A stretch of 51,748 nt of DNA from JAUVZF01 sp964539385 (GTDB taxonomy: Bacteria; Planctomycetota; Phycisphaerae; FEN-1346). Positions 1-8,972 of the stretch are shown in pieces; positions within the stretch are counted from its first letter, which is position 1, and each line of letters begins with the position of its first letter. The notes under the pieces were generated by a model. That model did no database searches. It saw nothing but the letters and a program-made list of their open reading frames with translations, and was not told the origin of the DNA. The stretch spans positions 1 to 51,748 of the forward strand of contig CAZIJC010000016.1 of NCBI GenBank assembly GCA_964539385.1, written 5' to 3'. The translations under genes and the position numbers were made by a program.

Positions 1-347
1 TCCAGCCGCTCAAGATGCAGCAGGTGGCCGACGACGTCGGCCTGCACGTCGGCACGATCTCGCGGGCGGTCGCCGACAAGTACGCCGACACGCCGTGGGG
101 CATCTTCGCCCTTCGCGGTTACTTCACGGGCGGCACCGAGACGGCCGAAGGCGAGCAGGTCAGTTGGGACCACGTCCGGGTGCACCTGAAGGCCATCGTG
201 GACGCCGAAGACAAGGCGAAGCCGCTCTCCGACGAAGCGATCATGAACCACCTCCGCGGCGAAGGGATCGACGTGGCCCGCCGCACCGTCGCCAAGTACC
301 GCGAGGAACTCGGCATCCCCTCCTCACGCCGACGACGGCAATACTGA
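1..347 (+). CDS. rpoN: RNA polymerase sigma-54 factor, C-terminal part
   Basis: This is the 3' end of a sigma-54 gene cut by the window start; the frame is already open at base 3. The roughly 115 visible residues are the core DNA-binding region. An HTH-like stretch (VADDVGLHVGTISRAV) is followed by GIFALRGYF and then the RpoN box, read here as ARRTVAKYREELGIPSS, which contacts the -24 promoter element. The protein ends nine residues after AKYREEL, as is usual for the family. Sigma-54 binds -24/-12 promoters and needs an enhancer-binding ATPase to open them. Family assignment is firm; the upstream two thirds of the gene are not visible. Confidence 0.95.
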   Translation, partial: QPLKMQQVADDVGLHVGTISRAVADKYADTPWGIFALRGYFTGGTETAEGEQVSWDHVRVHLKAIVDAEDKAKPLSDEAIMNHLRGEGIDVARRTVAKYREELGIPSSRRRRQY

Positions 348-400
348 CGGCACCGACCCCGTTGCGGCAGCAGCGGGTCACCTTATCCCGTCGCCGCTCG

Positions 401-406
401 TATAAT
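401..406 (+). promoter_or_regulatory. possible -10 box (TATAAT)
   Basis: A perfect TATAAT lies 30 bases before the GTG of the next gene, in otherwise GC-rich DNA. The -35 region 17 bases upstream (around 378-383) is a poor match, so only the -10 element is claimed. Confidence 0.4.
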
Positions 407-436
407 AGGTTGAGACCCCGGGCAAGGAGTCGCCGC

Positions 437-1717
437 GTGGACCCGCTCACCGCCGGCCTGAAGTCCGTTCGCCGCCGCCTGGTGGCGGTGCGCGCCGCGG
501 AAGCGGGCCTGGTCGGCGCGCTGGTCGGCGCGGTCGCGGGCGGCGTGCTGACGCTCCTGCGCATCTTCCTGCCGCAGGTCCTGCCCGTGTGGGTTGCCCA
601 TCCGGTGCTGCCGCTCGGCCTCGTTCCATTCGGGTTCGTGGACCTTTTCGTGATCCGGCTGCTTGAGGGCACGTCCTTACGGGATGCGGCGCTGGCGGCC
701 GACCGGGCGGGGCGGCTCAAGGAACGCCTCGCCACGGCGCTCGAAGTGCGTGATGGCTGCCGGCCGGGCTTCCTCGACGGTCGCCTGCTGGACCAGGCCC
801 GCGAGGCGGCCGGGCGCCTGGACGCCCGGCGCCTGCCGCTTGCGACGAGTCTCGGCCACCGCGGGAAGGCCGTGCTGCTGGCCGTCCTGGTCCTGGCTGC
901 GGCGGCGTTTGTGCCGCCTCTGGCCGGACCGCCTCTCCAGCCGCGGGCGGCCGAACGGGCGGCCCAAGCGCTGGAGAACCTTGCCCGCGATGGGACAATC
1001 GCTCCGACGATCCGTGAGACCCTCGAGCGGACCATCGCCCGGCTCCGGGATGCCGGCGTGCGGCAGGGCGACGCGCAGCGGGCCACGTCGGCGGTGTACC
1101 AGTCGGTGGCCCGGGCCGAGGGCGCCCGCCGGGAGACGCTTCGCGCGGTGGCCGAGATCGACGACCCGGACGTCCGGCGGATCGTCCGCGCGGCCTCAAG
1201 AGGGGACTCTTCCGGCGCTGCGGGCGCAGCGACCGCCCTGGCCGAGCGTGTGGCCTCGGATGCTGCCTCGGGCGGCATGCCGCCGGAGGCACGCCAGCGC
1301 CTGGCCGACAGCCTCACCGGTGCCGCCGCACCCGCAGGACGGGCGGAACTGACGGACCTTGAGCGGGCCCTGGCCGCCGCCGCCGATGCCGTCCGCAAGG
1401 GCGACCCGAAGGCGGCCGAGCCGCTCGCCCGTCTTGCCGCCGCCCTGGCCGACGCGCTCGGCAAGGAACGCTCGGTCGGCGTCGCGGCGGTGGTAGCGGC
1501 CGTCGGCCAGGCCCGGCGGACGCTGGACCTGGCGGAATCGGTCCCGCCGGCGGTGGCCGAGGCCATCGCGGGTCGCGCCGTGGAACCGATTCCGGGGCCG
1601 GCGGCGGCCGCTGCCTCCAACGGGGTAGGCGCCGCGGTGGGGACAAGCGGCGCTCGTGTTCCCGCCGACGTGCGCCCGGAAGACCGCGAGGTGGTGCGGC
1701 GGTACTTCGGAGGGTGA
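437..1717 (+). CDS. hypothetical membrane protein, Ala/Arg-rich
   Basis: The protein has 426 residues and no family I recognise. The GTG start at 437 is chosen because GGAG sits just upstream and the sequence before it in this frame overlaps rpoN and is not protein-like. An Arg-rich N-terminus precedes two predicted membrane helices (about residues 24-44 and 50-72), and a third hydrophobic segment lies near 143-163 (VLLAVLVLAAAAF). The remainder is a long Ala/Arg/Glu-rich, probably helical soluble region with no visible catalytic motif. The three-helix front with a long helical tail resembles DUF4175-like membrane proteins found near MoxR/VWA genes, but that comparison is only by general shape. 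A TATAAT at 401 could serve as its own promoter. Confidence 0.7.
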   Translation: MDPLTAGLKSVRRRLVAVRAAEAGLVGALVGAVAGGVLTLLRIFLPQVLPVWVAHPVLPLGLVPFGFVDLFVIRLLEGTSLRDAALAADRAGRLKERLATALEVRDGCRPGFLDGRLLDQAREAAGRLDARRLPLATSLGHRGKAVLLAVLVLAAAAFVPPLAGPPLQPRAAERAAQALENLARDGTIAPTIRETLERTIARLRDAGVRQGDAQRATSAVYQSVARAEGARRETLRAVAEIDDPDVRRIVRAASRGDSSGAAGAATALAERVASDAASGGMPPEARQRLADSLTGAAAPAGRAELTDLERALAAAADAVRKGDPKAAEPLARLAAALADALGKERSVGVAAVVAAVGQARRTLDLAESVPPAVAEAIAGRAVEPIPGPAAAAASNGVGAAVGTSGARVPADVRPEDREVVRRYFGG

Positions 1718-1742
1718 ATGCGTTCGAGGCGTAACCGGCCGC

Positions 1743-2441
1743 CTACCGAAACAGCGCCGTGCCGACCCGGACGATCGTGGCGCCTTCCTCGATGGCCGTC
1801 TCGTAGTCCTGGGTCATGCCCATCGAGAGTTCGGTGAGCGGTTGCGGCAGGTCGGCCTGGCGGTTGAGCGTCTCCATCAACTCCCGGAGTTCCGCGAACA
1901 ACGGCCGCACGGTCTCGGCATCGTCCACGAACGGGGGCATCGTCATCAGGCCCACCAGGTCGATTCCCTCCAGCGCTGCGACCTGCGAGGCGAGTGCGGC
2001 CGCGTCGGCGGGCGTGACGCCGGCCTTGGCCTCCTCGCCGCTTGTGTTCACTTCCAGCAGGCACGTGGCCCGCGCGCCCTCGGCCTGGGCGCGTTTGCTG
2101 ATGGCCTCGGCCAGCCGCAGCGAGTCCACGCTGTGGATCATCGTGCACGTCGGCACGACGTACTTGACCTTGTTCCGTTGGAGGCGGCCGATCATGTGCC
2201 AGCGGACACCCGCCCCTTCGAGTTCGCGGCTGCGGTCGCGGAGTTGCTGTGCCCGGTTCTCGCCGATGTCGGTCTGCCCGGCGCGGACGAGGACGCGGAT
2301 CGTCGCGGGCGCGACCGTCTTCGTGACCGCCACGAGGCGGACGGCATTCCCCGCGCGACCGCTCCGCGCCGCCGCCTCCGCGATGTGGTCGCGAACGTAT
2401 TGCAGGTTCGCCAGGACGCGTTCAGGTTGAAGGTCGGTCAT
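1743..2441 (-). CDS. yggS: YggS family pyridoxal-phosphate homeostasis protein
   Basis: A 232-residue single-domain alanine-racemase-like TIM barrel of the YggS/PROSC family, normal in length. It binds PLP and helps control free PLP and amino-acid pools in the cytoplasm; it is not a racemase. Visible signatures are LVAVTKTV with the PLP lysine, IGENRAQQL, WHMIGRLQRNK, HSVDS, EVNTSGEEAKAG and the C-terminal LSMGMTQDYETAIEEGAT followed by VRVGTALFR. The ATG at 2441 is chosen because the family begins a few residues before ERVLANL; the longer open frame overlaps the next gene. It lies 23 bases downstream of the PEBP lipoprotein gene on the same strand, so the two may be co-transcribed. Confidence 0.95.
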   Translation of the reverse strand: MTDLQPERVLANLQYVRDHIAEAAARSGRAGNAVRLVAVTKTVAPATIRVLVRAGQTDIGENRAQQLRDRSRELEGAGVRWHMIGRLQRNKVKYVVPTCTMIHSVDSLRLAEAISKRAQAEGARATCLLEVNTSGEEAKAGVTPADAAALASQVAALEGIDLVGLMTMPPFVDDAETVRPLFAELRELMETLNRQADLPQPLTELSMGMTQDYETAIEEGATIVRVGTALFR

Positions 2442-2464
2442 GGTGCGGCACCTGCCGGCGAGAC

Positions 2465-3043
2465 TCACCGGCTGTAGAGGCCGGTCAGTTTGGCTTCGGC
2501 CAGGATGTGGCCTTCCATGGCGGCGAGCAGGGCCTGCTTGTCGGCGCCGGGGGCGAGTTCCAGTGTCTGGTCCAGGGCGTAGAGCGCAAAGTGGTAGTGG
2601 TGGACGCCGTGGCCGGGCGGGGGCATCGGGCCGCCGTAGCCGATCTTCGGCCAACTGTTGTTGCCCTGGCAGGCGCCGCCGAGGTCCGCGACCGTCTCGG
2701 TGGTCGGGATGCCCTCGGGCAGGTTCCGCCGGTCGGCCGGGATGTTCCAGATGAGCCAGTGGTCCCACGTGCCGACGGGTGCGTCCGGGTCGTCGCAGAT
2801 GAGGGCCAGGCTCCCGGCGCCTTCCGGCGGATCGGTCCACTCCAGCGGCGGCGAGGCGTCGGCGCCCTCGCCGGTGTACTGTTTCGGGATGCGGTCACCG
2901 CTGGCAAACGCCGGGCTGGTCAGCGTAAAGGTCATGGCGGTCTCCTTCGGTTCCTGCTTGCATGCGGCCGGGGCCAGCGTGACGGCCGCAAGGCCGGTGG
3001 CTAACAGAACGCGGGGCAGCACGCGGGAAACGGTCGCGTTCAT
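2465..3043 (-). CDS. YbhB/YbcL family (PEBP, Raf-kinase-inhibitor-like) exported protein
   Basis: A 192-residue phosphatidylethanolamine-binding-protein-like protein with an export signal. An N-terminal hydrophobic stretch ends at LAPAACKQ, where the cysteine may be lipidated (the lipobox is imperfect, with Pro at -3). The PEBP fold follows: SPPLEWTDPPEGAGSLAL, the ligand-site motif DDPDAP, WDHWLIWNIP, and GYGGPMPPPGHGVHHYHF, which matches the bacterial YbhB/YbcL subgroup. The ATG at 3043 is preceded by a strong AAGGAGG; the ATG at 3058 lies upstream of that site and is less likely. The biological ligand of bacterial members is unknown. Confidence 0.93.
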   Translation of the reverse strand: MNATVSRVLPRVLLATGLAAVTLAPAACKQEPKETAMTFTLTSPAFASGDRIPKQYTGEGADASPPLEWTDPPEGAGSLALICDDPDAPVGTWDHWLIWNIPADRRNLPEGIPTTETVADLGGACQGNNSWPKIGYGGPMPPPGHGVHHYHFALYALDQTLELAPGADKQALLAAMEGHILAEAKLTGLYSR

Positions 3044-3183
3044 GGCCGCCTCCTTCAACGTCTATGATGCGCTGCGCGCGGTGATGCTGCAAGGACAAAG
3101 GGCCGAGCGACAACCGCTCCCTCGCGGTCGCGGCTAGGATTGGGTGTGGCTCGGATTGGTCGCGGCTCAGCATGGTGAAATCG

Positions 3184-3212
3184 TTGCGTAGCGGCGCGCC
3201 GGCGGCTATGAT
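3184..3212 (+). promoter_or_regulatory. sigma-70-type promoter
   Basis: TTGCGT (3184-3189), 17 bases, then TATGAT (3207-3212). It lies about 80 bases before the propeller gene at 3291 and points toward it. TTGCGT or TTGC-type -35 boxes recur before other genes in this window. Confidence 0.55.
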
Positions 3213-3290
3213 AGACGCAGTGAGTACCGCGGCGAGGAGCGCCGGCCGCGCGGGGGGAGGAAAGCAAGGGAATCTCTGAGGAGGATCGTG

Positions 3291-4532
3291 ATGCAGCGTT
3301 CCGTGTTCATCGCATTGGTGGTTGTGTGCCTGGCGACGGTGGCGCCGGGCTCGGATTGGCCACAGTTTCTGGGTCCCAACCGAAACGGCGTCTCGCCGGA
3401 GAAAGGCCTGATGCGCAAATGGCCGGCGGGCGGCCCCAAGGTGCTCTGGACCATTGACGTGGGGCCGGGGTACGGCGGCGCCGCGATTAGCGGCGGCAAG
3501 GTCTACCTTCTCGACCGCGTCGGCGAGGAGCAGGACGCGCTGCGCGTCCTCGACCTTGCCACGGGCAAGGAACAGTGGCGCTACGCCTACGACGCTTCCG
3601 GCCGCGCCAGCCACCACGGGTCGCGGAGCACGCCAACCGTTGGCGACAAGTATGTCTTTACCGTCGGCCTGTTCGGCCACTTCCACTGTATCGACAAGGC
3701 CACTCACAAGCCCGTCTGGCAGAAGCACCTGCTGAAAGACTACGACGGCAAGAAGCCGCAGTGGGCCGTGGCCCAGTCGCCGCTCCTCTATAAGGACGTG
3801 GTCATTGCCGCGCCCCAGAGCGGGTCGGTCGGCGTCGTGGCGTACGAGAAGGCCACGGGCAAGGAGCGGTGGCGGTCCGAACCGATCGGCAGCATGTATT
3901 ACCATTCGCCGTTTGTGACGACCGTCGGCGGCGTCGAGCAGATCATCATGCAGTCCACCAGGAACGTCGTCGGTCTGGATCCCAAGACCGGCAAGATCCT
4001 GTGGACGTACGGGTACCGCGTTCGCGTGGCGGGCGTCCCGGCCCCCACGCCCCTCCCCGATGACCGCTTCTTCCTGACGGGCGCCTACGACGCCGATTCT
4101 GAGATTATCCAGGTTACGAATCAGGGCGGCAGCTTCTCGGCCAAGAACCTTCACACGTTCGAGCAAGTCGGGTCGCACGTCCAGCAGCCCATTCTGGTTG
4201 ACGGCTACATCTACGCCGTCTGCAACACGAACTCCAAGGCCAACGGCATGGTCTGCTTCGGTCTGGACGGCCAGATCAAATGGAAGACCGGCAGGGACCC
4301 GTATCTGTGCAAGGGAAACACGCTCCTGACGGGCGACGGGGTCTTCTACCAACTGGACGGACGGGAGGGCGATCTGCATATCGTCGAGCCGTCGCCGGCA
4401 GGGTTCAAGTCGGTGGGGAAGGTCAAACTGCTCGGCGGCAAGGAAATCTGGGCCCCCATGGCCCTCGCTGACGGCCGTCTTGTCATCCGCGACCAGCGGC
4501 AGATGAAGTGCCTCGACATCCGGGTGCAGTGA
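3291..4532 (+). CDS. exported PQQ-like beta-propeller repeat protein
   Basis: The protein has 413 residues. A signal peptide (about residues 1-20) is followed by DWPQFLGPNRNG, the usual opening of planctomycete PQQ-like propellers. Blade motifs follow at intervals: LDLATGKEQWRY, IDKATHKPVWQ, YEKATGKERWR, LDPKTGKILWTY and FGLDGQIKWKTG. These are BamB/quinoprotein-like blades; nothing shows bound PQQ or catalysis, so it is probably a periplasmic scaffold or binding protein. The start is ATG 3291, six bases after GAGGAGGA; an in-frame GTG at 3288 is less well spaced. A good promoter lies at 3184-3212. Confidence 0.9.
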   Translation: MQRSVFIALVVVCLATVAPGSDWPQFLGPNRNGVSPEKGLMRKWPAGGPKVLWTIDVGPGYGGAAISGGKVYLLDRVGEEQDALRVLDLATGKEQWRYAYDASGRASHHGSRSTPTVGDKYVFTVGLFGHFHCIDKATHKPVWQKHLLKDYDGKKPQWAVAQSPLLYKDVVIAAPQSGSVGVVAYEKATGKERWRSEPIGSMYYHSPFVTTVGGVEQIIMQSTRNVVGLDPKTGKILWTYGYRVRVAGVPAPTPLPDDRFFLTGAYDADSEIIQVTNQGGSFSAKNLHTFEQVGSHVQQPILVDGYIYAVCNTNSKANGMVCFGLDGQIKWKTGRDPYLCKGNTLLTGDGVFYQLDGREGDLHIVEPSPAGFKSVGKVKLLGGKEIWAPMALADGRLVIRDQRQMKCLDIRVQ

Positions 4533-4560
4533 GCACCCGCACGGAGGGGGTGGGTCCCGC

Positions 4561-4926
4561 GTGGTGCGTTTCATGGTCTGGTCGGCGGCGGTGAGCGTGG
4601 CCTTTCTGCCGCTGCTGTACCCGGTTCTGGGCCTGGTGCGGATCGTGCGCGGCTGCAATCCGCCGCGCGGCTACTGGCGCCGGCGGCTCATCCTCAACCT
4701 GCTCGAGACGAACCTCGGGATGTGGCTGAACCTGGGCCTGGCGGTGGCCGTGGCCGTCCTGATGGAGCGCAGCCACGAGGCGGCTTGGCCGCTGCTCGGT
4801 GCGGCCGCCCTCCTCGATCTCCTTTACACCGTCTGGATCGTCGCCCTGACGCCGCGCGACTGGTGGCACGCCCTGCCAACGGGCATCGCGCTTGGCCTGT
4901 ATGCAGCGGCCGTTGTGACGGCGTGA
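4561..4926 (+). CDS. small multi-pass membrane protein, unknown
   Basis: A 121-residue hydrophobic protein with about four predicted membrane helices (roughly residues 5-26, 49-68, 76-94 and 103-120). Between the first two is a basic loop rich in Arg (YWRRRL). No family is recognised and no catalytic motif is visible. The start is GTG 4561 after a GGAGGGGG stretch, with an ATG 12 bases later as an alternative. It follows the propeller gene by 28 bases and may be read through from it. Coding is supported by composition and by the tidy helix pattern. Confidence 0.65.
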   Translation: MVRFMVWSAAVSVAFLPLLYPVLGLVRIVRGCNPPRGYWRRRLILNLLETNLGMWLNLGLAVAVAVLMERSHEAAWPLLGAAALLDLLYTVWIVALTPRDWWHALPTGIALGLYAAAVVTA

Positions 4927-5067
4927 TCAGGACAATGCTGCTCTTCGTTTTTCGGACCCGGCGGCATTTGAAACCCTGCGCCCTACGTCAAAATGCGTGA
5001 ATATCTTCCGGCCGCCGGCGTACTGTTGGTAAACCCATCAATGCGACCGCCCGCGCCGTTGCCGCCC

Positions 5068-5097
5068 TTGCGTTGACGGCCGGCGCGTCGGTATAAT
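5068..5097 (+). promoter_or_regulatory. promoter for lemA
   Basis: TTGCGT (5068-5073), 18 bases, then a perfect TATAAT (5092-5097), 48 bases before the lemA ATG. A second TTGACG at 5073-5078 is too close (13 bases) to be the -35. Confidence 0.6.
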
Positions 5098-5144
5098 CGC
5101 AATCATACGCTGCGCGGCGCGCGGCAGGGGAAAGGAGGCGACTC

Positions 5145-5729
5145 ATGGGCGGCTTGGCTTTGGGTGGAATGGCGATGATCGTGCTCCTGGTCATCGGCGG
5201 CCTCGCGCTGCTGGTGATCGGGTGGCTCGTCCTGACGTACAACGGCCTCGTGCGCCTGCGCAACGGGGTGAAGAACGCGTGGGCGCAGATCGACGTGCAA
5301 CTGCGTCGGCGCTATGACCTGATTCCCAACCTCGTCGAGACGGTCAAAGGCTACGCCGCCCACGAGAAGGAGACATTCGAGAACGTGGTCAAGGCGCGGC
5401 AGGCGGGCATCGACGCCTCGAACATCAAGGAGCAGGGGCAGGCCGAGAACATGATTACGGGGGCCCTGCGGCAACTGTTCGCCCTCTCGGAGGCGTACCC
5501 CGACCTGAAGGCGAACACCAACTTCCTGGCGCTGCAGGAAGAACTCGCCTCGACCGAGAACAAGATCGGTTTCGCCCGCCAGTACTACAACGACGCCGTC
5601 CAGACGTTCAACACGCGGCAGCAGATGTTCCCGGCGAACATGGTGGCGCGGATGATGGGCTTTGAGCCGAGCGACTTCTTCGAACTCGAAGAGCCCGAGA
5701 TGCGCGAGGCGCCGAAGGTCGAGTTTTGA
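5145..5729 (+). CDS. lemA: LemA family protein
   Basis: A 194-residue LemA protein of normal length. One N-terminal membrane helix (about residues 9-32) is followed by the conserved YNGLVRLRNGVKNAWAQID, QLRRRYDLIPNLVETVKGY, and the helical-bundle motif FNTRQQMFPANMVARMMGF. The ATG has a strong AAAGGAGG eight bases upstream and its own promoter. LemA proteins sit in the membrane with a helical bundle outside or in the periplasm; their molecular job is not settled. The usual partner (a TPM-domain or M48 protease gene) is not adjacent here. Confidence 0.95.
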   Translation: MGGLALGGMAMIVLLVIGGLALLVIGWLVLTYNGLVRLRNGVKNAWAQIDVQLRRRYDLIPNLVETVKGYAAHEKETFENVVKARQAGIDASNIKEQGQAENMITGALRQLFALSEAYPDLKANTNFLALQEELASTENKIGFARQYYNDAVQTFNTRQQMFPANMVARMMGFEPSDFFELEEPEMREAPKVEF

Positions 5730-5763
5730 TCTGCAGTGTTGGGCGCCGCGAATCGAAAGTCTG

Positions 5764-5789
5764 CGCGGCGGGTCTCCTGACCCGCCGCG
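5764..5789 (+). repeat. REP-like hairpin, copy 1
   Basis: A perfect 11-bp inverted repeat (CGCGGCGGGTC, loop TCCT, GACCCGCCGCG) in the gap after lemA. Related hairpins lie at 12574-12599 (opposite orientation) and 44134-44157. Confidence 0.75.
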
Positions 5790-5840
5790 TCCGCAGCACG
5801 CCGACGTCCGCGGCGTTCTCCGGCAGAGGGACGCGACCCC

Positions 5841-6902
5841 GTGCCCATGACGCCTCGCCAACGTTGGCTCACCCTGCTTGAAGGCGAAACGCCCGACCGC
5901 ATCCCCACCGACTACTGGGCCACGCCGGAGGTCACCGGGCGCCTGCTCGCGGACCTCGGCTGCGCCGACCAGGACGAACTCTACGAGCGCCTCCATATCG
6001 ACGGCGTGGACGCCGTCCACGCGCCGGCCACCGTCCGCTGCCATCCCGACGACCCCGAGGCCGACATCTGGGGCGTCCGCAGCCGGACGGTCGATTACGG
6101 CGGTGGCACCTACGACGAGGACGCGAGTCACCCCCTCGCCGGCGCCGAGACGGCCGGCGACGTCCACGCCTTCGCGTGGCCCGATCCCGACGCTCACGAC
6201 TTCGACGCCTTACGCGACCAGATCGCGGACCTTACCGGCGACCGCGTCGTCCGCTGCGGCTGCTACGAGCCGTTCCTCCTGTATTGCCGCATGCGCGGCA
6301 TGGAGCAGGCGTACATGGACCTTGTGACGGAGCCGGAGATCGCCGACGCCGTCTTCGGCCACATCTTTGACTATTATTGTCACCTGAACGAGCGGATGTT
6401 CGAGATCGGTCGCGGAAAGATCGACATCACCTACGTTGCCGAGGACCTGGGGGGGCAGGCGGGCCTGCTGATGGGCCTGGAGCAGATTCGCCGCTTCATC
6501 CTGCCGAACCAGAAGCGGATGGCCGACCTGGCCCGCTCCTACGGCATCCACATCTTCTACCACACCGACGGGGCCGCACGCCAGGTCATCCCGGACCTCC
6601 TCGACGTGACCGGCATCGAGATCCTCAACCCCATCCAGTGGCGGTGCACCGGGATGCAGCGCGAGGGCTTGGTGCGCGATTTCGGCGACAGGGTCATCTT
6701 CCACGGCGCGGTCGATAACCAGCAGACGCTGGCGTTCGGCACGCCGGACGACGTGGCCCGTGAGGTGCTCGATAATATCCGCATCTTCGGCCCGGCGCGT
6801 TGGATATGCGCCCCGTGCCACAACCTGCAGCCCGTCTCGCCGACCGCGAACATCGTTGCCATGTACGAGACGGTTTACGAGCACGGCAGGTTCAGCGGTT
6901 AG
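5841..6902 (+). CDS. uroporphyrinogen decarboxylase (UroD) family protein
   Basis: A 353-residue TIM-barrel protein of the UroD/MtaA superfamily. The front carries RWLTLLEGETPDRIP, the form seen in UroD-like proteins of unknown substrate rather than in haem-pathway HemE. Later signatures are ITYVAEDLGGQAG, FYHTDGAARQVIPDLLDV, EILNPIQW and FHGAVDNQQTLAFGTP; the last is where these enzymes bind their ligand. Methyltransferase relatives bind zinc with His and Cys, and CAPCHNLQ near the C-terminus could take part, though this is not certain. GTG 5841 is nine bases after GAGGGA; ATG 5847 is the alternative. Substrate unknown; cobamide-linked or sugar-linked roles are both possible. Confidence 0.88.
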   Translation: MPMTPRQRWLTLLEGETPDRIPTDYWATPEVTGRLLADLGCADQDELYERLHIDGVDAVHAPATVRCHPDDPEADIWGVRSRTVDYGGGTYDEDASHPLAGAETAGDVHAFAWPDPDAHDFDALRDQIADLTGDRVVRCGCYEPFLLYCRMRGMEQAYMDLVTEPEIADAVFGHIFDYYCHLNERMFEIGRGKIDITYVAEDLGGQAGLLMGLEQIRRFILPNQKRMADLARSYGIHIFYHTDGAARQVIPDLLDVTGIEILNPIQWRCTGMQREGLVRDFGDRVIFHGAVDNQQTLAFGTPDDVAREVLDNIRIFGPARWICAPCHNLQPVSPTANIVAMYETVYEHGRFSG

Positions 6903-6989
6903 TACTACTACGCTACGTTCCGCGCGGCGGCCTTCGGCATACGCCTCCGTACTGGACCAGGCCGCCTGCTCGTGCTGGCCTGCGGCCCG

Positions 6990-8780
6990 TCACTTCAGTT
7001 CGAGGATAGCCCACAGGCCCAACTCGCCCACGGTGACGATGACATGGTCTGCGTTGGACGAGATGGCGAGTTTCGCGGGCCGGGCCTTGGGTGCGTGGGC
7101 GATGGCGGTGGTGAACTCACGGCCCGAGAACAAGTCGCGGCGAATGCGCAGCCTGAACTGTTTCTGGGGGATCAGCGTGTCGGCCTTGGCATCGTAGTTC
7201 CGGTTGAGCAGGTGCACGACGGCGGGCGTGTCCAAGCCGCCGGGCACGGCTCGCGGCACGGCCCAGACGTTCGTCGCGCCGTCGATGGCAACGGGGTCCG
7301 GCAGGAGCCGGGCGAGGCCCTCGCGATCGGGCCAGGTGACGAGCCTGCCGTCGGCCTTTGCCCGGTCGATGATCTTCTGCTGCGCATCGTCAAGGTAAAG
7401 TTGCTTCGGCGCGACAACGGCCTTGGCCTTCGCGAGGTCGGCGGCGGCGAGGCGGTAGTCCGGCAGCCAGTCGTCGCCGGCCAAGACCACGCGGAACGGC
7501 ACGTTCGCGTCGGCCAGGTCAACACAGATCGGCTCGATTTGGCCCCGTCTGCGGCGATCGGCGGCATTGCTGTAGACAACCACCACAGGCGCGACCGCTT
7601 CGTACCCGTCCAGCAGCCGGGCCTGAGAGCGAACGAACCGGTACAGCCAGGCGTATTCCTCCGTCGGCCCCGAGTACCAGTGCGTGCCCTTCTCCTTGGT
7701 ATAGCACCACTGACGGTGTGGCGCCATCAGCGTATGGCCGAACGCGTACGAAAGGGCCGTCCACGTTCGCACCAAACCGGGCAGATTGTGGGCCATGATG
7801 AAGGCCCAGTCCTGCCCGCTGGCAGTGGAGCACACGGGCCGGCCGAGGCCGTCGGCAAGTTTATAAACGTACACCGGATGCGTGGGCGGCCGGCGCTTGC
7901 TCGCGCCGTGATGGACCTCGCAGCAGAAATAACTCAGGTGCGGGGCGATGGCCAGCGCCTGGGGATCGCTCAGGCCGGAGTTCACGCTGAGTGTGATCGG
8001 CCGGCCGGCTAACTTGCAGGCCCTGCGGTGGTACTCGGCCACGAAGTCCGTCGCGGCCTTCACGTGGAAGCGGTGGAACTCTGCCATCAGCGGCAGGCCG
8101 GCGCGGATGCGGTTGTAGTCCTCGGCCTTGACGCCCCGGTCGATGAGGAACCGCCGGTAGTCGAACGTGGCCAGGTCCTTGATTTCCAGTTCGGCGAGCC
8201 TGTCTGCCGAGACGTTCGCCGCGAGGTACTTCCGGAACGCCGCCATGCAGTGCTTACAGAATCCCCCGGCCCGCCACGTGACCGAGCCGCTCGTGCCTCG
8301 GTAGTCGTCCACGTGCAACCCGTCGGGCCCGGCCTTGATCGCCTGCTCCAGCCGGCTGAAGAGGTACTTGCGGTACAACGGGCTGTTGGTGCACCACCAG
8401 TAGGCAGGTTTGCCCTTGTGCTTATGGTCCCACAGCCAGGGCACGGTGTAGGGTTCTCCGCTGAAGTTGCGGCAGGCGGCGTCCAGGTAGTTCGGGTCGA
8501 AGTCTATGACGCGGCGGAACTCCGTCAGGAACCCCACGCTGCACGAGAACCGCTTCACGCCGGCGGCGTGGGCTTCCCGGATGTGATCGGCCTTCTGCCG
8601 CCCCGCCCAACCCAACGCCGTGCAGCCGTACGCCTCGTACACCTTCGGGTTGTCGTACATGAACACCACGTCCGAGCGGCGGATCGCGCGTTCGTTCGCT
8701 TCGCCTGCCGCTATCAGTGCGCTGCTTCCTGTCAGGATGACCACAGCTGACAGCACCACGGAATGGCTCAAGTTCCTCAT
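6990..8780 (-). CDS. exported glycoside-hydrolase-like TIM-barrel protein
   Basis: The protein has 596 residues. A signal peptide (about 1-25) precedes a TIM-barrel-like region. The stretch GLHVDDYRGTSG followed by GGFCKHCMAAFRKYL resembles the acid/base strand and Cys pair of GH42-like and hypothetical glycosyl hydrolase-like proteins. A middle Rossmann-like part (VVVVYSNAADRR to VVAPKQLYLDD) resembles the glutamine-amidotransferase-like trimerisation domain of beta-galactosidases, and a beta-rich C-terminus ends in WAILELK. I infer a polysaccharide-active enzyme without a known substrate. The ATG at 8780 is chosen because the signal peptide starts there and AAGGGA lies upstream; the longer frame adds non-signal sequence. 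Confidence 0.75.
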   Translation of the reverse strand: MRNLSHSVVLSAVVILTGSSALIAAGEANERAIRRSDVVFMYDNPKVYEAYGCTALGWAGRQKADHIREAHAAGVKRFSCSVGFLTEFRRVIDFDPNYLDAACRNFSGEPYTVPWLWDHKHKGKPAYWWCTNSPLYRKYLFSRLEQAIKAGPDGLHVDDYRGTSGSVTWRAGGFCKHCMAAFRKYLAANVSADRLAELEIKDLATFDYRRFLIDRGVKAEDYNRIRAGLPLMAEFHRFHVKAATDFVAEYHRRACKLAGRPITLSVNSGLSDPQALAIAPHLSYFCCEVHHGASKRRPPTHPVYVYKLADGLGRPVCSTASGQDWAFIMAHNLPGLVRTWTALSYAFGHTLMAPHRQWCYTKEKGTHWYSGPTEEYAWLYRFVRSQARLLDGYEAVAPVVVVYSNAADRRRRGQIEPICVDLADANVPFRVVLAGDDWLPDYRLAAADLAKAKAVVAPKQLYLDDAQQKIIDRAKADGRLVTWPDREGLARLLPDPVAIDGATNVWAVPRAVPGGLDTPAVVHLLNRNYDAKADTLIPQKQFRLRIRRDLFSGREFTTAIAHAPKARPAKLAISSNADHVIVTVGELGLWAILELK

Positions 8781-8972
8781 CGGGTAGCATCCCTTCGCGT
8801 GTCCGCGCGGCCAAGCCCGCAACCGGAGACAGCACGGGGAGACTCGCGGCCTTGATCCCCTTGCCGAATCCGCGGCAGCGAACCGAGGATCCTGCGTATC
8901 TGTGCCGGCAACGACCTTCTGTTTCGGCATCACGGCCGCCCCAGCGGTGGGCGTCTCCTCGACGGGCCCCGT

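Noticed and set aside
95..436. Longer start for the membrane protein at 437
   Set aside because: The upstream frame overlaps rpoN and is Arg/Pro-rich; the GTG at 437 has a ribosome site.
241..2148. A 635-codon open frame on the minus strand
   Set aside because: Arg/Ala/Pro-rich, antisense to rpoN and the membrane protein, and overlaps a real yggS gene; no family signal.
6903..6989. Bidirectional terminator between the UroD and glycosidase-like genes
   Set aside because: Only a six-base GGCCGC/GCGGCC stem with a large loop and no T run.
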